From NCBI GenBank assembly GCA_038224615.1, contig JBBRFH010000102.1:1-11307 (forward strand): a stretch of DNA of 11,307 nucleotides. Reading direction: 5' to 3'. The position numbers were made by a program, and so were the translations under genes. How positions within the stretch are numbered: the first letter of the stretch is position 1; each line of letters begins with the position of its first letter. Positions 1-8,157 of this stretch are shown here, piece after piece. A model generated the notes under the pieces. The model did not search any database. It was not told the DNA's origin and saw only the letters and a list, made by a program, of their open reading frames with translations. Source of the stretch: JBBRFH01 sp038224615 (GTDB lineage: Bacteria; Planctomycetota; Phycisphaerae; Tepidisphaerales; Tepidisphaeraceae).

Positions 1-1
1 C

Positions 2-30
2 CAAGTAACAAGTAACCAGTAACCAGTAAC
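2..30. repeat. 7-bp tandem repeat at the left edge
   Basis: Four tandem copies of a 7-bp unit, CAAGTAA twice then CCAGTAA twice, run from the left edge to about position 30. The array may continue outside the window. It lies just downstream of the PilZ gene on the minus strand and has no coding content. It looks like a short variable tandem repeat; no function can be read from it. Confidence 0.6.
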
Positions 31-32
31 CA

Positions 33-55
33 ACCGCCGAGCGCCGCTCGGTGGT
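33..55 (-). terminator. GC-rich hairpin at the 3' end of the PilZ gene
   Basis: Positions 33-55 form a near-perfect palindrome. Eleven pairs (one G-T) surround a central C44, so a realistic stem is about 9 bp with a 5-nt loop. It begins at the last base of the PilZ stop codon on the minus strand. No clear U-run follows, so it is a terminator-like or 3'-stabilising hairpin rather than a textbook intrinsic terminator. Confidence 0.45.
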
Positions 56-393
56 CAAAAGAACTCGCCGCCGATGTCCCACTTGCCGTCGTCGCGTAGA
101 CGGACGTTGACGATGCGGACGCGGGTGCTCAGTCGCAGGGACTGGTCGGCGACGATCATCCAGTGGGTGTCGTTTTTGCGGAGTTCGGTCTCGCTGATGA
201 ATCCGGTGCCGTGGAGCGAAAGGTCGCGGATCTTGACGTGCAGGCCGTTGCCCTGTCGTGACCCGGAGGCGGCCGACAGCCACGCGGGCGTCGCCCGCTC
301 CTGCCGCGCCGAGCGGCGGCGATCGCTGCTGCTGACGAGCTGTCCCATCTCCACGTCTTCCGCAAGATGCTGTTGTGTTTCGGTGGTGGCCAT
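55..393 (-). CDS. Small PilZ-domain protein
   Basis: The protein has 112 aa and is probably cytoplasmic. It looks like a stand-alone PilZ domain, a fold that often binds cyclic di-GMP. The N-terminal 20 residues are polar and probably disordered. RRSAR at residues 26-30 fits the RxxxR c-di-GMP-binding motif. DLSLHGTG at 57-64 matches the D/NxSxxG motif, and the chain ends in GGEFF, a typical last PilZ strand. The start chosen is ATG at 393; an in-frame TTG four codons upstream (405) is possible but less likely. A GAAG stretch lies about 8-11 nt before the ATG. It is downstream of, and codirectional with, the MauE-like gene, but an inverted repeat separates the two. Nothing in the window is an obvious c-di-GMP partner. 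The family call is fairly safe; ligand binding is inferred from the motifs. Confidence 0.78.
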   Translation of the reverse strand: MATTETQQHLAEDVEMGQLVSSSDRRRSARQERATPAWLSAASGSRQGNGLHVKIRDLSLHGTGFISETELRKNDTHWMIVADQSLRLSTRVRIVNVRLRDDGKWDIGGEFF

Positions 394-447
394 AAGTGTC
401 TTCAAGTCACATCGGCGCTTTGTGAGGGCAAGAAAACTTCCGAGCCC

Positions 448-489
448 GAATTCTGGCTTCTGAATCCCGGAATTCAGAATTCAGAATTC
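448..489. repeat. GAATTC-rich imperfect inverted repeat with 7-bp tandem units
   Basis: Two 18-nt arms (448-465 and 472-489) are complementary at 16 of 18 positions around the 6-nt spacer CCCGGA. The right arm is itself built from 7-bp units, with GAATTC at 470, 477 and 484; the left arm has GAATTC at 448. The right arm covers the TGA stop (481-483) of the MauE-like gene, so the last codons are written in the repeat. It sits between two codirectional minus-strand genes, where it could act as a terminator or processing hairpin. It could equally be a genome-wide dispersed repeat. Confidence 0.6.
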
Positions 490-936
490 AGAGCTGGCGC
501 GTGGTTTATCGGACGTCGCCAGTACCGCGACGCTGGTGGCGCAGAGGATGAGGAAGGCATTCCGCCCGAGCGACACCCATAGCCCCCTGCGGATTGCGTG
601 GGGGGATTCGAGGCCGGGGCGCGTCTCCAGACAGCCGCAGGGGAGCGGTGCGTTGCGCTGCAGTTCGACCGCGATCAGCACGCTGAACCCCGCCAGCGCC
701 AACGCGGCGGCGCCGCCGGCCAGTCGCGGGGTGCGGAAACTCAGCATCCACGTCGCCAGGCCGATCTCCATGAAGCCGATGGCGCGGACTGCCTGCGGGC
801 TGTCGATGTAGCGGCCGATCATCGTCACGGTCGGGTCGGGCACGCGCAACTTCTGCACCCCCGCCACGAAAAACACAAGCGCGACAAGGATGGTAGAGGT
901 GGCAACGAGGATCTGGAGGGGGCGATGGGTGGGCAT
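481..936 (-). CDS. MauE/DoxX-like four-helix membrane protein
   Basis: The protein has 151 aa with four predicted membrane segments at about residues 9-28, 49-67, 72-91 and 124-141, which is the MauE/DoxX layout. PCGCLE (99-104) sits in the loop after helix 3. A CxC pair there is typical of MauE-like proteins, which are linked to periplasmic thiol/disulfide chemistry, so a redox role at the membrane is plausible but inferred. GVQKLRVPD at 26-34 resembles the G-x-x-K-L stretch common after helix 1 in this family. The ATG at 936 has GAGG about 7 nt upstream. It is divergent from the CBS transporter, with only 51 bp between the start codons. The C-terminal residues are encoded by the GAATTC repeat, so the extreme tail may be recently acquired and functionally neutral. 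No mau genes are nearby, so a role in methylamine metabolism is not supported. Confidence 0.7.
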   Translation of the reverse strand: MPTHRPLQILVATSTILVALVFFVAGVQKLRVPDPTVTMIGRYIDSPQAVRAIGFMEIGLATWMLSFRTPRLAGGAAALALAGFSVLIAVELQRNAPLPCGCLETRPGLESPHAIRRGLWVSLGRNAFLILCATSVAVLATSDKPRASSEF

Positions 937-974
937 GCGAAGGCCTCACTCTATCGCGCGTTCGCCCGGGCGGG

Positions 975-980
975 TATAAG
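975..980 (+). promoter_or_regulatory. Possible -10 box (TATAAG) for a leaderless start
   Basis: TATAAG ends 7 nt before the GTG start at 988. If it works as a -10 element, transcription would begin at about the start codon itself and give a leaderless mRNA. No Shine-Dalgarno sequence sits at a usable distance (GAAG is only 1 nt from GTG), and no convincing -35 box is visible. Weak. Confidence 0.25.
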
Positions 981-987
981 CTGAAGT

Positions 988-2409
988 GTGTTCGACATTG
1001 CCTGGAAGCTGATTGCGACCTTCGGTCTGGTCGCCTTAAACGGATATTTCGTCGCCGCCGAGTTCGCCGCTGTAGGCGCAAGGCAGTCGCGTCTGGAGAC
1101 GGCGGCCGCCGACTCGTTTCTCGCGCGGGCGGCACTGAAGATCAAGCACCAGCTCGATCTGTACCTCTCGACGTGCCAGCTCGGCATCACCATCGCCTCG
1201 CTGGGACTGGGCGCCATTACCGAGCCGGCGATCGCGGTGCTGATCGAGCCGATCCTGCACTTGTTCGGCATCCAATCCCCGCCGATCGGGCATCACTGGA
1301 TCGCCATCACGGTTGCCCTGACGATCGCAACCAGCCTGCACGTCGTGGTGGGCGAGGTGGCGCCGAAGAATTTCGCGATCTTCTATCCGGACAAGCTGCT
1401 CCCGGTCGTCGCGTTGCCGCTGATCGGGTTCACGTACATTTTTTACCCGGCGATCTGGACGCTCAACACGTCGAGCAATCTGCTGCTGCGTCTGTGCGGC
1501 GTCGAGCTTACCGGCGGCGCGCACGGCGGGCTGCCGCACACTGAGGAGGAGCTGCGCGGACTCGTCCGCCAAGCCACCGCCTCGGGTGAACTGGGGCGCG
1601 AACGCTCGGCGCTGCTGATGAGCGCGTTCGCGTTCGGCGACCTGCTGGCCCGGCAGATCATGACGCCGCGCACCCGCGTGCAGTTCCTGATGATCGACCA
1701 GCCGATCGCCGAGATTCTCAAAACCATCCGCACCAGCGAATACACGCGGCTTCCGCTGTGCGAAGGGACGATCGACAAGGTCGTCGGCTACGTCCACGTG
1801 AAGGACCTGATGAACGCGTTGCACCTGATCCCCGGCAAGCTGCGCTTCGCCGACGAGACCACGCCGGAGGGCAACGCCATCGCGATCGCCGACGGTAAGC
1901 CCGGCGCAAGCGTACACGTCATCGGAGCCGGCGACATCGACCTGCGGTCGTCGAAGCGCGAGGTGATCTTCGTCCCCGAGCTGGTGCAGGTCTCCAAGCT
2001 GCTGCGGCAGTTCCAGAGCACCCGCGTACACATGGCCGTCGTCGTCGATGAGTACGGGAGCACACAGGGGATCGTGACCATGGAGGACGTGCTCGAGCAG
2101 ATCGTCGGTGAGATCGACGATGAGTTCGATGCGGCCACGCGCGATTACGTCGTCGAAGCAGACAACATCCGCGTGAGCGGCGCTTTTCCGCTGCACGAGC
2201 TGATCGTCAAGCTGACGCTGCCGGCGGACATCGAAAAACAAAGCGTCGACACGCTCGGCGGGTACATCACCGAAGAACTCAAGCGCCTCCCCCACGTCGG
2301 CGATGTGGTTCAGATCGGCCCGTACGACGCCCAGGTGCTGAGCGTCCCGCGTCGGCGCGTCGGCTCGGTGCTGCTGACCCGTCGCCCCCAGCCCGATGCC
2401 GCGAACTGA
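988..2409 (+). CDS. CNNM/CorC-type membrane protein with CBS pair (hemolysin family)
   Basis: The protein has 473 aa. The N-terminal DUF21/CNNM membrane domain (about 1-175) begins with the usual LNGYFVAAEFA-like first helix and contains GEVAPK (122-127), the conserved G-E-x-x-P-K motif. Two CBS motifs follow. CBS1 is about 222-280, with IMTPR and YTRLPL; CBS2 is about 325-382, with VVVDEYGSTQGIVTMEDVLE and the family signature GEIDDEFD. A C-terminal CorC_HlyC domain is at about 386-465. Relatives handle Mg2+/Co2+ or Na+ export at the inner membrane; the old name hemolysin is not a functional claim. About 40 extra residues (roughly 281-325) separate the CBS motifs. GTG at 988 is the only start that leaves the first helix intact; it lacks a proper Shine-Dalgarno site. 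The gene appears monocistronic and is followed by a long palindromic region. Confidence 0.9.
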   Translation: MFDIAWKLIATFGLVALNGYFVAAEFAAVGARQSRLETAAADSFLARAALKIKHQLDLYLSTCQLGITIASLGLGAITEPAIAVLIEPILHLFGIQSPPIGHHWIAITVALTIATSLHVVVGEVAPKNFAIFYPDKLLPVVALPLIGFTYIFYPAIWTLNTSSNLLLRLCGVELTGGAHGGLPHTEEELRGLVRQATASGELGRERSALLMSAFAFGDLLARQIMTPRTRVQFLMIDQPIAEILKTIRTSEYTRLPLCEGTIDKVVGYVHVKDLMNALHLIPGKLRFADETTPEGNAIAIADGKPGASVHVIGAGDIDLRSSKREVIFVPELVQVSKLLRQFQSTRVHMAVVVDEYGSTQGIVTMEDVLEQIVGEIDDEFDAATRDYVVEADNIRVSGAFPLHELIVKLTLPADIEKQSVDTLGGYITEELKRLPHVGDVVQIGPYDAQVLSVPRRRVGSVLLTRRPQPDAAN

Positions 2410-2413
2410 ATTT

Positions 2414-2633
2414 GGCCGCGAAGAGGCTACGAGCGCGAAGATCAACGCGAAGGAAGACAATCGGCCTCTCTGAATTGTCCCTCTTTCAACCACCAAGGCA
2501 CCAAGGACACCAAGAATTTCGGGTCAGAATATCAGGCATTTTTGGTGATCTTGGTGTTTCTGGTGGTTATCAACAGTTCGTGATGAACTAAATTTCTCGC
2601 GTTTGTCTTTGCGCTCAGCCAATCTTCGCGGCC
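2414..2633. repeat. Nested imperfect palindrome of 220 bp in the gap before hppA
   Basis: This fills most of the gene-free stretch 2410-2775. The outer arms, 2414-2450 and 2597-2633, are both 37 nt and align without gaps. An exact 11-bp block (GGCCGCGAAGA) is followed by a 20-bp block with 3 mismatches, and the arms are built from repeated GCGAAG-type words. Nested inside are inner arms 2488-2516 and about 2540-2568 made of CACCAAG-type words (AACCACCAAGGCACCAAGG on the left). These pair well with one 1-nt gap around a spacer of about 22 nt. The tracts between inner and outer arms are not clearly paired. It has no ORF, and there is no transposase or target-site duplication that I can see. It could be a dispersed palindromic element, a terminator region for the CBS gene, or a transcribed structured RNA. 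Confidence 0.7.
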
Positions 2634-2678
2634 GCATTCCCCCTTTCGCGGCACGGCAGTTGTGAAACTCGAAAATCC

Positions 2679-2708
2679 TTGCGATTGCATTGTTTACGTG
2701 CGTATCAT
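2679..2708 (+). promoter_or_regulatory. Candidate promoter for hppA
   Basis: TTGCGA (2679-2684) and TATCAT (2703-2708) are spaced by 18 bp and lie about 68 bp upstream of the hppA ATG. The predicted leader contains a small GGCCG/CGGCC hairpin at 2731-2745. The fit to a sigma-70-type consensus is moderate, and the position just outside the palindrome is sensible. Confidence 0.35.
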
Positions 2709-2775
2709 TCGGGCGGCGTAAGGGACCATTGGCCGTTCATCGGCCGGCACTTCTTTGGGTCGGAGACAATTCGAT

Positions 2776-5274
<2,499 letters not shown>

Positions 5275-5282
5275 TTTCGTGG

Positions 5283-5319
5283 CATGGGCATCCTGCCCAT
5301 GGTGCGTGTGGGCACGCAC
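5283..5319 (+). repeat. Tandem REP-like hairpins after hppA
   Basis: Two back-to-back perfect hairpins begin 8 bp after the hppA stop. The first, CATGGGCA-TCC-TGCCCATG (5283-5301), has an 8-bp stem and 3-nt loop. The second, GTGCGTG-TGGG-CACGCAC (5302-5319), has a 7-bp stem and 4-nt loop. They lie in the 132-bp convergent gap between hppA and the cupin gene. The first resembles the GGCATGGGCATCyTGCCCATG-type palindromes that recur between genes in planctomycete-like genomes (from memory, not searched). A role in ending or protecting the hppA transcript is plausible; no U-run follows. Confidence 0.6.
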
Positions 5320-5406
5320 ATCGCGCCAGGAGGCTCGAACGATGCGCGCCAAAAAACGGTAGGAAAGGTCACCGGACGCGACTCACTTCGCCACTGCATC
5401 ACAGTT

Positions 5407-5736
5407 TCAGCCCGGAGGCTGCCGGGACAGTACGAAATCGAAACGACCAACGCCGTGAATGAGGACGAACCGACAAGGCGACTCGCCGGAGTTGCTCAAG
5501 CGGTGATCCCGACCGGCGGCGCACCGCGCCTTCTGCCCCGACAACAACACAGCGGATGCCTCGCCCTTGACCTCGCACGTCAGTTCGCCCGCCAGACAAT
5601 AGAAAATCTCCTCGACCTCGCTTTGCTCGTGCGCCGGCGTGTCCGTGTCGGCGGCGAGGGTGATCTCCGACACCCGCACTTGCGGCGTGTCCACGATCAG
5701 TTCCACGGCGTGCGGCTGGTGCGGCAGGGTCGGCAT
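5407..5736 (-). CDS. Small single-domain cupin protein
   Basis: The protein has 109 aa: a single cupin (double-stranded beta-helix) domain, presumably cytoplasmic. Cupin motif 1 is readable as PAHEQSEVEEIFYCLAGE (about 34-51), with a metal-ligand His and Glu, but the second His of the HxH pair is Gln. Motif 2 is GQKARCAAGRDHRLSN (about 67-82), with the usual G, His and Asn. The fold is safe; the substrate is unknown. Such small cupins range from sugar or phenolic-compound enzymes to pure ligand sensors, and loss of one His may change metal affinity. ATG at 5736 has only a weak Shine-Dalgarno site, but a promoter with a direct repeat lies 30-58 bp upstream. The gene is convergent with hppA and has no obvious partner. 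Confidence 0.75.
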   Translation of the reverse strand: MPTLPHQPHAVELIVDTPQVRVSEITLAADTDTPAHEQSEVEEIFYCLAGELTCEVKGEASAVLLSGQKARCAAGRDHRLSNSGESPCRFVLIHGVGRFDFVLSRQPPG

Positions 5737-5760
5737 CCAGAGAGTCTACGCTCCGTCCAG

Positions 5761-5794
5761 CAACGATTAAATCCAGTCGTGACAACGATTACAA
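5761..5794 (-). promoter_or_regulatory. Promoter of the cupin gene with a 9-bp direct repeat (operator candidate)
   Basis: On the minus strand TTGTAA (5794-5789) and TTTAAT (5771-5766) are spaced by exactly 17 bp, a good sigma-70-type pair, with a start expected near 5759. The 9-mer TAATCGTTG occurs twice in the same orientation, at 5783-5791 (overlapping the -35) and 5761-5769 (overlapping the -10). The copies are 22 bp apart, about two helical turns, as expected for side-by-side binding of a regulator. No regulator gene is adjacent. Confidence 0.5.
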
Positions 5795-5797
5795 TCC

Positions 5798-5823
5798 CGC
5801 GGATGGAGTTCCATCCATCCGCG
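5798..5823. repeat. Perfect 10-bp-stem hairpin upstream of the cupin promoter
   Basis: CGCGGATGGA (5798-5807) and TCCATCCGCG (5814-5823) are perfectly complementary around the 6-nt loop GTTCCA. It lies just upstream of the cupin promoter, in the otherwise empty stretch 5737-6032 between the cupin gene and the tRNA. It could be a REP-like element or an inverted operator; nothing in the sequence decides. I see no gene in the rest of that stretch, only weak hairpins (for example a 5-bp stem at 5981-5996). Confidence 0.5.
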
Positions 5824-6032
5824 CCACAACACCAGCCACCGGGAAAGTCGATCTTTCCATCGCAAGCGTCTGTCCGCTGAACGGCACCCGCGTACTGGAT
5901 TTCGTACTAGAATCGGCGATAATCAACCCACGGTCAGTCGCACACGGTTTCCTTCGAGCATTTCGTTCGTAGAGGCACAAGCGGCTTTCCTGCCGCCACT
6001 TGCAGCATCCGCCGCAAGTCCCACGGCGAAAA

Positions 6033-6106
<74 letters not shown>

Positions 6107-6158
6107 TTTCCCCTAAGTACTGTGAGGACCGTTACATGCCGCGGTTCTCGGGCGCGGG

Positions 6159-6851
6159 CTACTTGGTCGTCTGGGTGGCCGGCGGAGCCTTGGGGTCGTC
6201 GCGGAATTCGTAGTCGGTAAGGACCGGCGCCCGGCCGGTGGCGTCCCAGTGGGCGACGAGAATCTTGGTCACCTTGTCGAAGACGATTTTGGCCTGGATT
6301 TCGATCTTCGCGATGTCGCGAGCGTCACCGCCGTAGCGGGCGTCGACGGACTGGATGACGCCCCACGACTGGATCTTCTCAAACTCATCGGTCAGCTTGC
6401 CCTCGTCCATGCGGTCGCCGCTGAGCGCCTTGGCGGAGGTGATGTTGCCACTGCCGATGAACATGATCCATTGGCTGGTCGCCTTAACGGAGGGCTCGGC
6501 CATCTGCATCGCCTCGAACTGCTTGATGGCGAAGATGACCAGCGGCGCGCCCAGCGCCGTGAGGGCCCCGCTGAGGACGCCGAGCAGCCCGAGCAGGATG
6601 CCGCCGACGAGCAGTTTGCGGGCCTGGGCGATGCCGAGCATTCCCAGGACGACTGCGCCCATGCCGCCGAACACGCCGAAGATGAGCATCGGCATCGCCA
6701 TGGGCACGGTCGCGCCGCGGCTTTTGATCATGGTGATCGCCGTCACCACCGCCGCAAACGACACAACGCCGAGCAAAGCAGACAGGCGAGAGGCGATGAC
6801 GGTCGGCGGGTGGGCGGAGTCGGGCCGGTTGTCGGCGGATGCGTCGCTCAC
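6159..6851 (-). CDS. DUF4190-like membrane protein with C-terminal soluble domain, last gene of the vapBC operon
   Basis: The protein has 230 aa and no assigned function. It has a polar N-tail (1-20), about three hydrophobic segments (22-41, 52-73, 80-108) and a soluble C-terminal domain of about 120 residues, ending in a Pro/Thr tail. GMLGIAQARK (70-79) followed by a glycine-rich helix parallels GIIGVAQAK in the gene upstream. The soluble parts also share a G-(N/D)-I-(T/A)-(S/A)-A pattern, so the two genes are probably diverged paralogues. The GTG start at 6851 overlaps the upstream stop in a 4-nt GTGA, which argues for translational coupling and fixes the start. It converges on the tRNA; no clear terminator lies in the 52-bp gap. 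It may be a membrane-anchored sensor or scaffold, but the sequence does not say which. Confidence 0.75.
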   Translation of the reverse strand: MSDASADNRPDSAHPPTVIASRLSALLGVVSFAAVVTAITMIKSRGATVPMAMPMLIFGVFGGMGAVVLGMLGIAQARKLLVGGILLGLLGVLSGALTALGAPLVIFAIKQFEAMQMAEPSVKATSQWIMFIGSGNITSAKALSGDRMDEGKLTDEFEKIQSWGVIQSVDARYGGDARDIAKIEIQAKIVFDKVTKILVAHWDATGRAPVLTDYEFRDDPKAPPATQTTK

Positions 6852-7432
6852 TTGATGTCCAGTTTCTCGATCTTGAGTTGTTGGTTCTGGGTCGACAGGT
6901 CGAGATTGACGGACTTCTCGCCTTTCTCGAACTTGACGATGCCGGTCAGATGGATCAGGTCTGCGCCGCCGGCGACCTTGGTGGAACTGGCGCCGCTGAC
7001 GGAGAAGTCGACGACCTTCCCGAGCGGCTTCACTTGTTTGGACAGCGCCGTCAGTTCGTCCTCCGAGAGGGTGCTGTACTTGGACGCCGCCGCGATATCA
7101 CCGGCGGCCAGCTCATTGAGGGTGTTGATCGCCGGCGCCTTGGCCAACTGGATGGCCTTGTTGACGCCGTAATAGGTGCCGTACCCGACGACACTGAGGC
7201 CGACAATCCAGAGCACGCCGAGGGTAATGCCGGTGATCGCCATCCCCTTCCCGCCCTTGGGCGGCTTGGCCTGCGCGACGCCGATGATGCCGGTGATGAT
7301 CGCGGCAAACGGCGTGATGATGAAGCATCCGATGATGCCGCAGATCAGGCTGACGATGGCCCAGACGTTGGTCGTCTTGGGCTGCGGTGCGTAGGGGCTG
7401 GTGGTTGCGGGCGCGGGGGGAAATGCAGTCAT
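6848..7432 (-). CDS. DUF4190 domain membrane protein
   Basis: The protein has 194 aa. A Pro-rich N-tail (1-20) precedes a DUF4190-type double-helix region (about 22-90): N-V-W-A-I-V-S-L-I-C-G-I-I-G, then GIIGVAQAKPPKGGKGMAITG, then a second glycine-rich helix. The short basic linker with K-G-G-K-G is typical of DUF4190. Residues 95-194 form a soluble domain, probably outside the membrane, with the pattern LNELAAGDIAAASKYS and ending in charged beta-like strands. The function of the family is unknown. ATG at 7432 has AAGGA about 8 nt upstream and overlaps the vapC stop as ATGA. It therefore sits third in a four-gene operon with a toxin-antitoxin pair, an unusual setting for DUF4190. It resembles the next gene in layout. 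Confidence 0.8.
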   Translation of the reverse strand: MTAFPPAPATTSPYAPQPKTTNVWAIVSLICGIIGCFIITPFAAIITGIIGVAQAKPPKGGKGMAITGITLGVLWIVGLSVVGYGTYYGVNKAIQLAKAPAINTLNELAAGDIAAASKYSTLSEDELTALSKQVKPLGKVVDFSVSGASSTKVAGGADLIHLTGIVKFEKGEKSVNLDLSTQNQQLKIEKLDIK

Positions 7433-7857
7433 GGTGTGGGTCCTTCGGTTTTGAACGGGTTAACGATTTGAACGCCTTCGATCAGTTGGCCGTGGTTGAG
7501 GTCTTCGGTCAACAGCACATCGCAGCCGGCATCGCGGGCCGCAACGACCATCCGCGCGTCCCAAATCGAAATCTGCGTCGTGTGCGCCACTTCGACAGCC
7601 GCAAGCACGAAGGGTCCGCTGCTTCCGACCGGCTCAAGCCTCGACAGGTGCCAGACCAGCGCCAGCGCCGCCTCGTAAGTGAAGCCGAGCTTACGCGTGG
7701 CATTGTGATAGGCTTCCTGCAAAACCTGCGTCGACACGACGGCAGAGCGGTTGGCCACATGGCAATTGAACAACGCCTCTGAAATGCCCTGCTTGCGCGG
7801 ATCTCGAGGATCGACGGAGTAGAGGATGATATTTGTGTCGAAAAAGGGCCGAATCAT
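7429..7857 (-). CDS. vapC: PIN-domain ribonuclease, VapC-family toxin
   Basis: The protein has 142 aa, the normal length for a single PIN domain. The acidic metal site is visible: D7 in FFDTNIILYSVD, E48 in VLQEAYHN, D100 in SIWDARMVVAA, and the E118/D119 pair in LLTEDLNHG. VapC toxins are Mg2+-dependent RNases, commonly cutting tRNA or rRNA and neutralised by VapB. All catalytic positions are intact, so it should be active. ATG at 7857 overlaps the antitoxin stop (ATGA), the usual antitoxin-first order. Its own stop overlaps the ATG of a DUF4190 gene, so transcription and translation probably run on into two membrane-protein genes. The RNA target cannot be inferred. Confidence 0.88.
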   Translation of the reverse strand: MIRPFFDTNIILYSVDPRDPRKQGISEALFNCHVANRSAVVSTQVLQEAYHNATRKLGFTYEAALALVWHLSRLEPVGSSGPFVLAAVEVAHTTQISIWDARMVVAARDAGCDVLLTEDLNHGQLIEGVQIVNPFKTEGPTP

Positions 7858-8111
7858 CGCGAATACATTTCGTCATCGGTCAGGTATCCGGTCCCATCCG
7901 ACTGCCAGCCATTCTCCTTCGCCATTCTGAACAGCGCTTGCAGTCCTGTGGCAGGCGAGATATCCGCCGCCTGCGTCATCGCGGGCTCGATTCGGACGTG
8001 ACGTTCGAGGGCTTCGCCAATCACCGTGTCGATCGGCACGCCGTTGGTCTCCGCAGCCCGCTGCGCGCGTCGGAGAAGTTGCTCGTTCAACTGAATGGTG
8101 ATCGTACTCAT
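7854..8111 (-). CDS. vapB: VapB-like antitoxin
   Basis: The protein has 85 aa. The N-terminal half (MSTITIQLNEQLLRRAQ, then helices to about residue 39) looks like a ribbon-helix-helix or Arc/MetJ-type DNA-binding segment: a short beta strand with alternating residues and two amphipathic helices. The C-terminal half (about 45-85) is more polar, ends in YLTDDEMYSR, and is probably the toxin-binding, degradable tail. VapB proteins bind and block VapC and, as a complex, repress their own promoter. ATG at 8111 has GAGG 7 nt upstream. The stop overlaps the vapC start, so the pairing is firm even though antitoxin subfamily assignment by eye is uncertain. Confidence 0.82.
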   Translation of the reverse strand: MSTITIQLNEQLLRRAQRAAETNGVPIDTVIGEALERHVRIEPAMTQAADISPATGLQALFRMAKENGWQSDGTGYLTDDEMYSR

Positions 8112-8127
8112 CGCAGACCTCGATCTT

Positions 8128-8157
8128 ATTGTATCGCAGTTCTCGCCTCGTCGTCAC
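8128..8157 (-). promoter_or_regulatory. Candidate promoter of the vapBC-DUF4190 operon
   Basis: On the minus strand GTGACG (8157-8152) and TACAAT (8133-8128) are spaced by 18 bp. The -35 overlaps the folD stop codon, and the -10 lies 16 nt before the vapB ATG. A start near 8121 would leave a leader of only about 10 nt carrying the GAGG site. This places a separate promoter in the 42-bp gap after folD, so the TA operon need not depend on folD transcription. I see no clear inverted operator in it. Confidence 0.4.

Noticed and set aside
506..1135. A 209-codon minus-strand frame across the MauE-like gene and the CBS gene start
   Set aside because: Arg/Pro-rich shadow that overlaps two supported genes.
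1036..2496. A 486-codon open frame opposite the CBS transporter
   Set aside because: Same reasoning: biased composition (HRDGVQ-rich), no motif, and complete overlap with a confident gene.
2485..2570. CACCAAG words considered as a CRISPR array
   Set aside because: Units are 7-10 bp, irregular and arranged as an inverted repeat. There are no 20-40-bp repeats with spacers.
5896..5923. TGGATT plus GATAAT as a promoter for the tRNA
   Set aside because: The -35 is poor, the spacing is 16 bp, and it lies over 100 bp from the tRNA. Not strong enough to annotate.
5789..5980. A 63-codon minus-strand frame in the gap before the tRNA
   Set aside because: No domain, no ribosome-binding site of note, runs through the perfect hairpin at 5798-5823. 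Treated as non-coding.
6249..7172. A 307-codon plus-strand frame opposite the DUF4190 genes
   Set aside because: Antisense shadow, D/H/R-rich, no domain.
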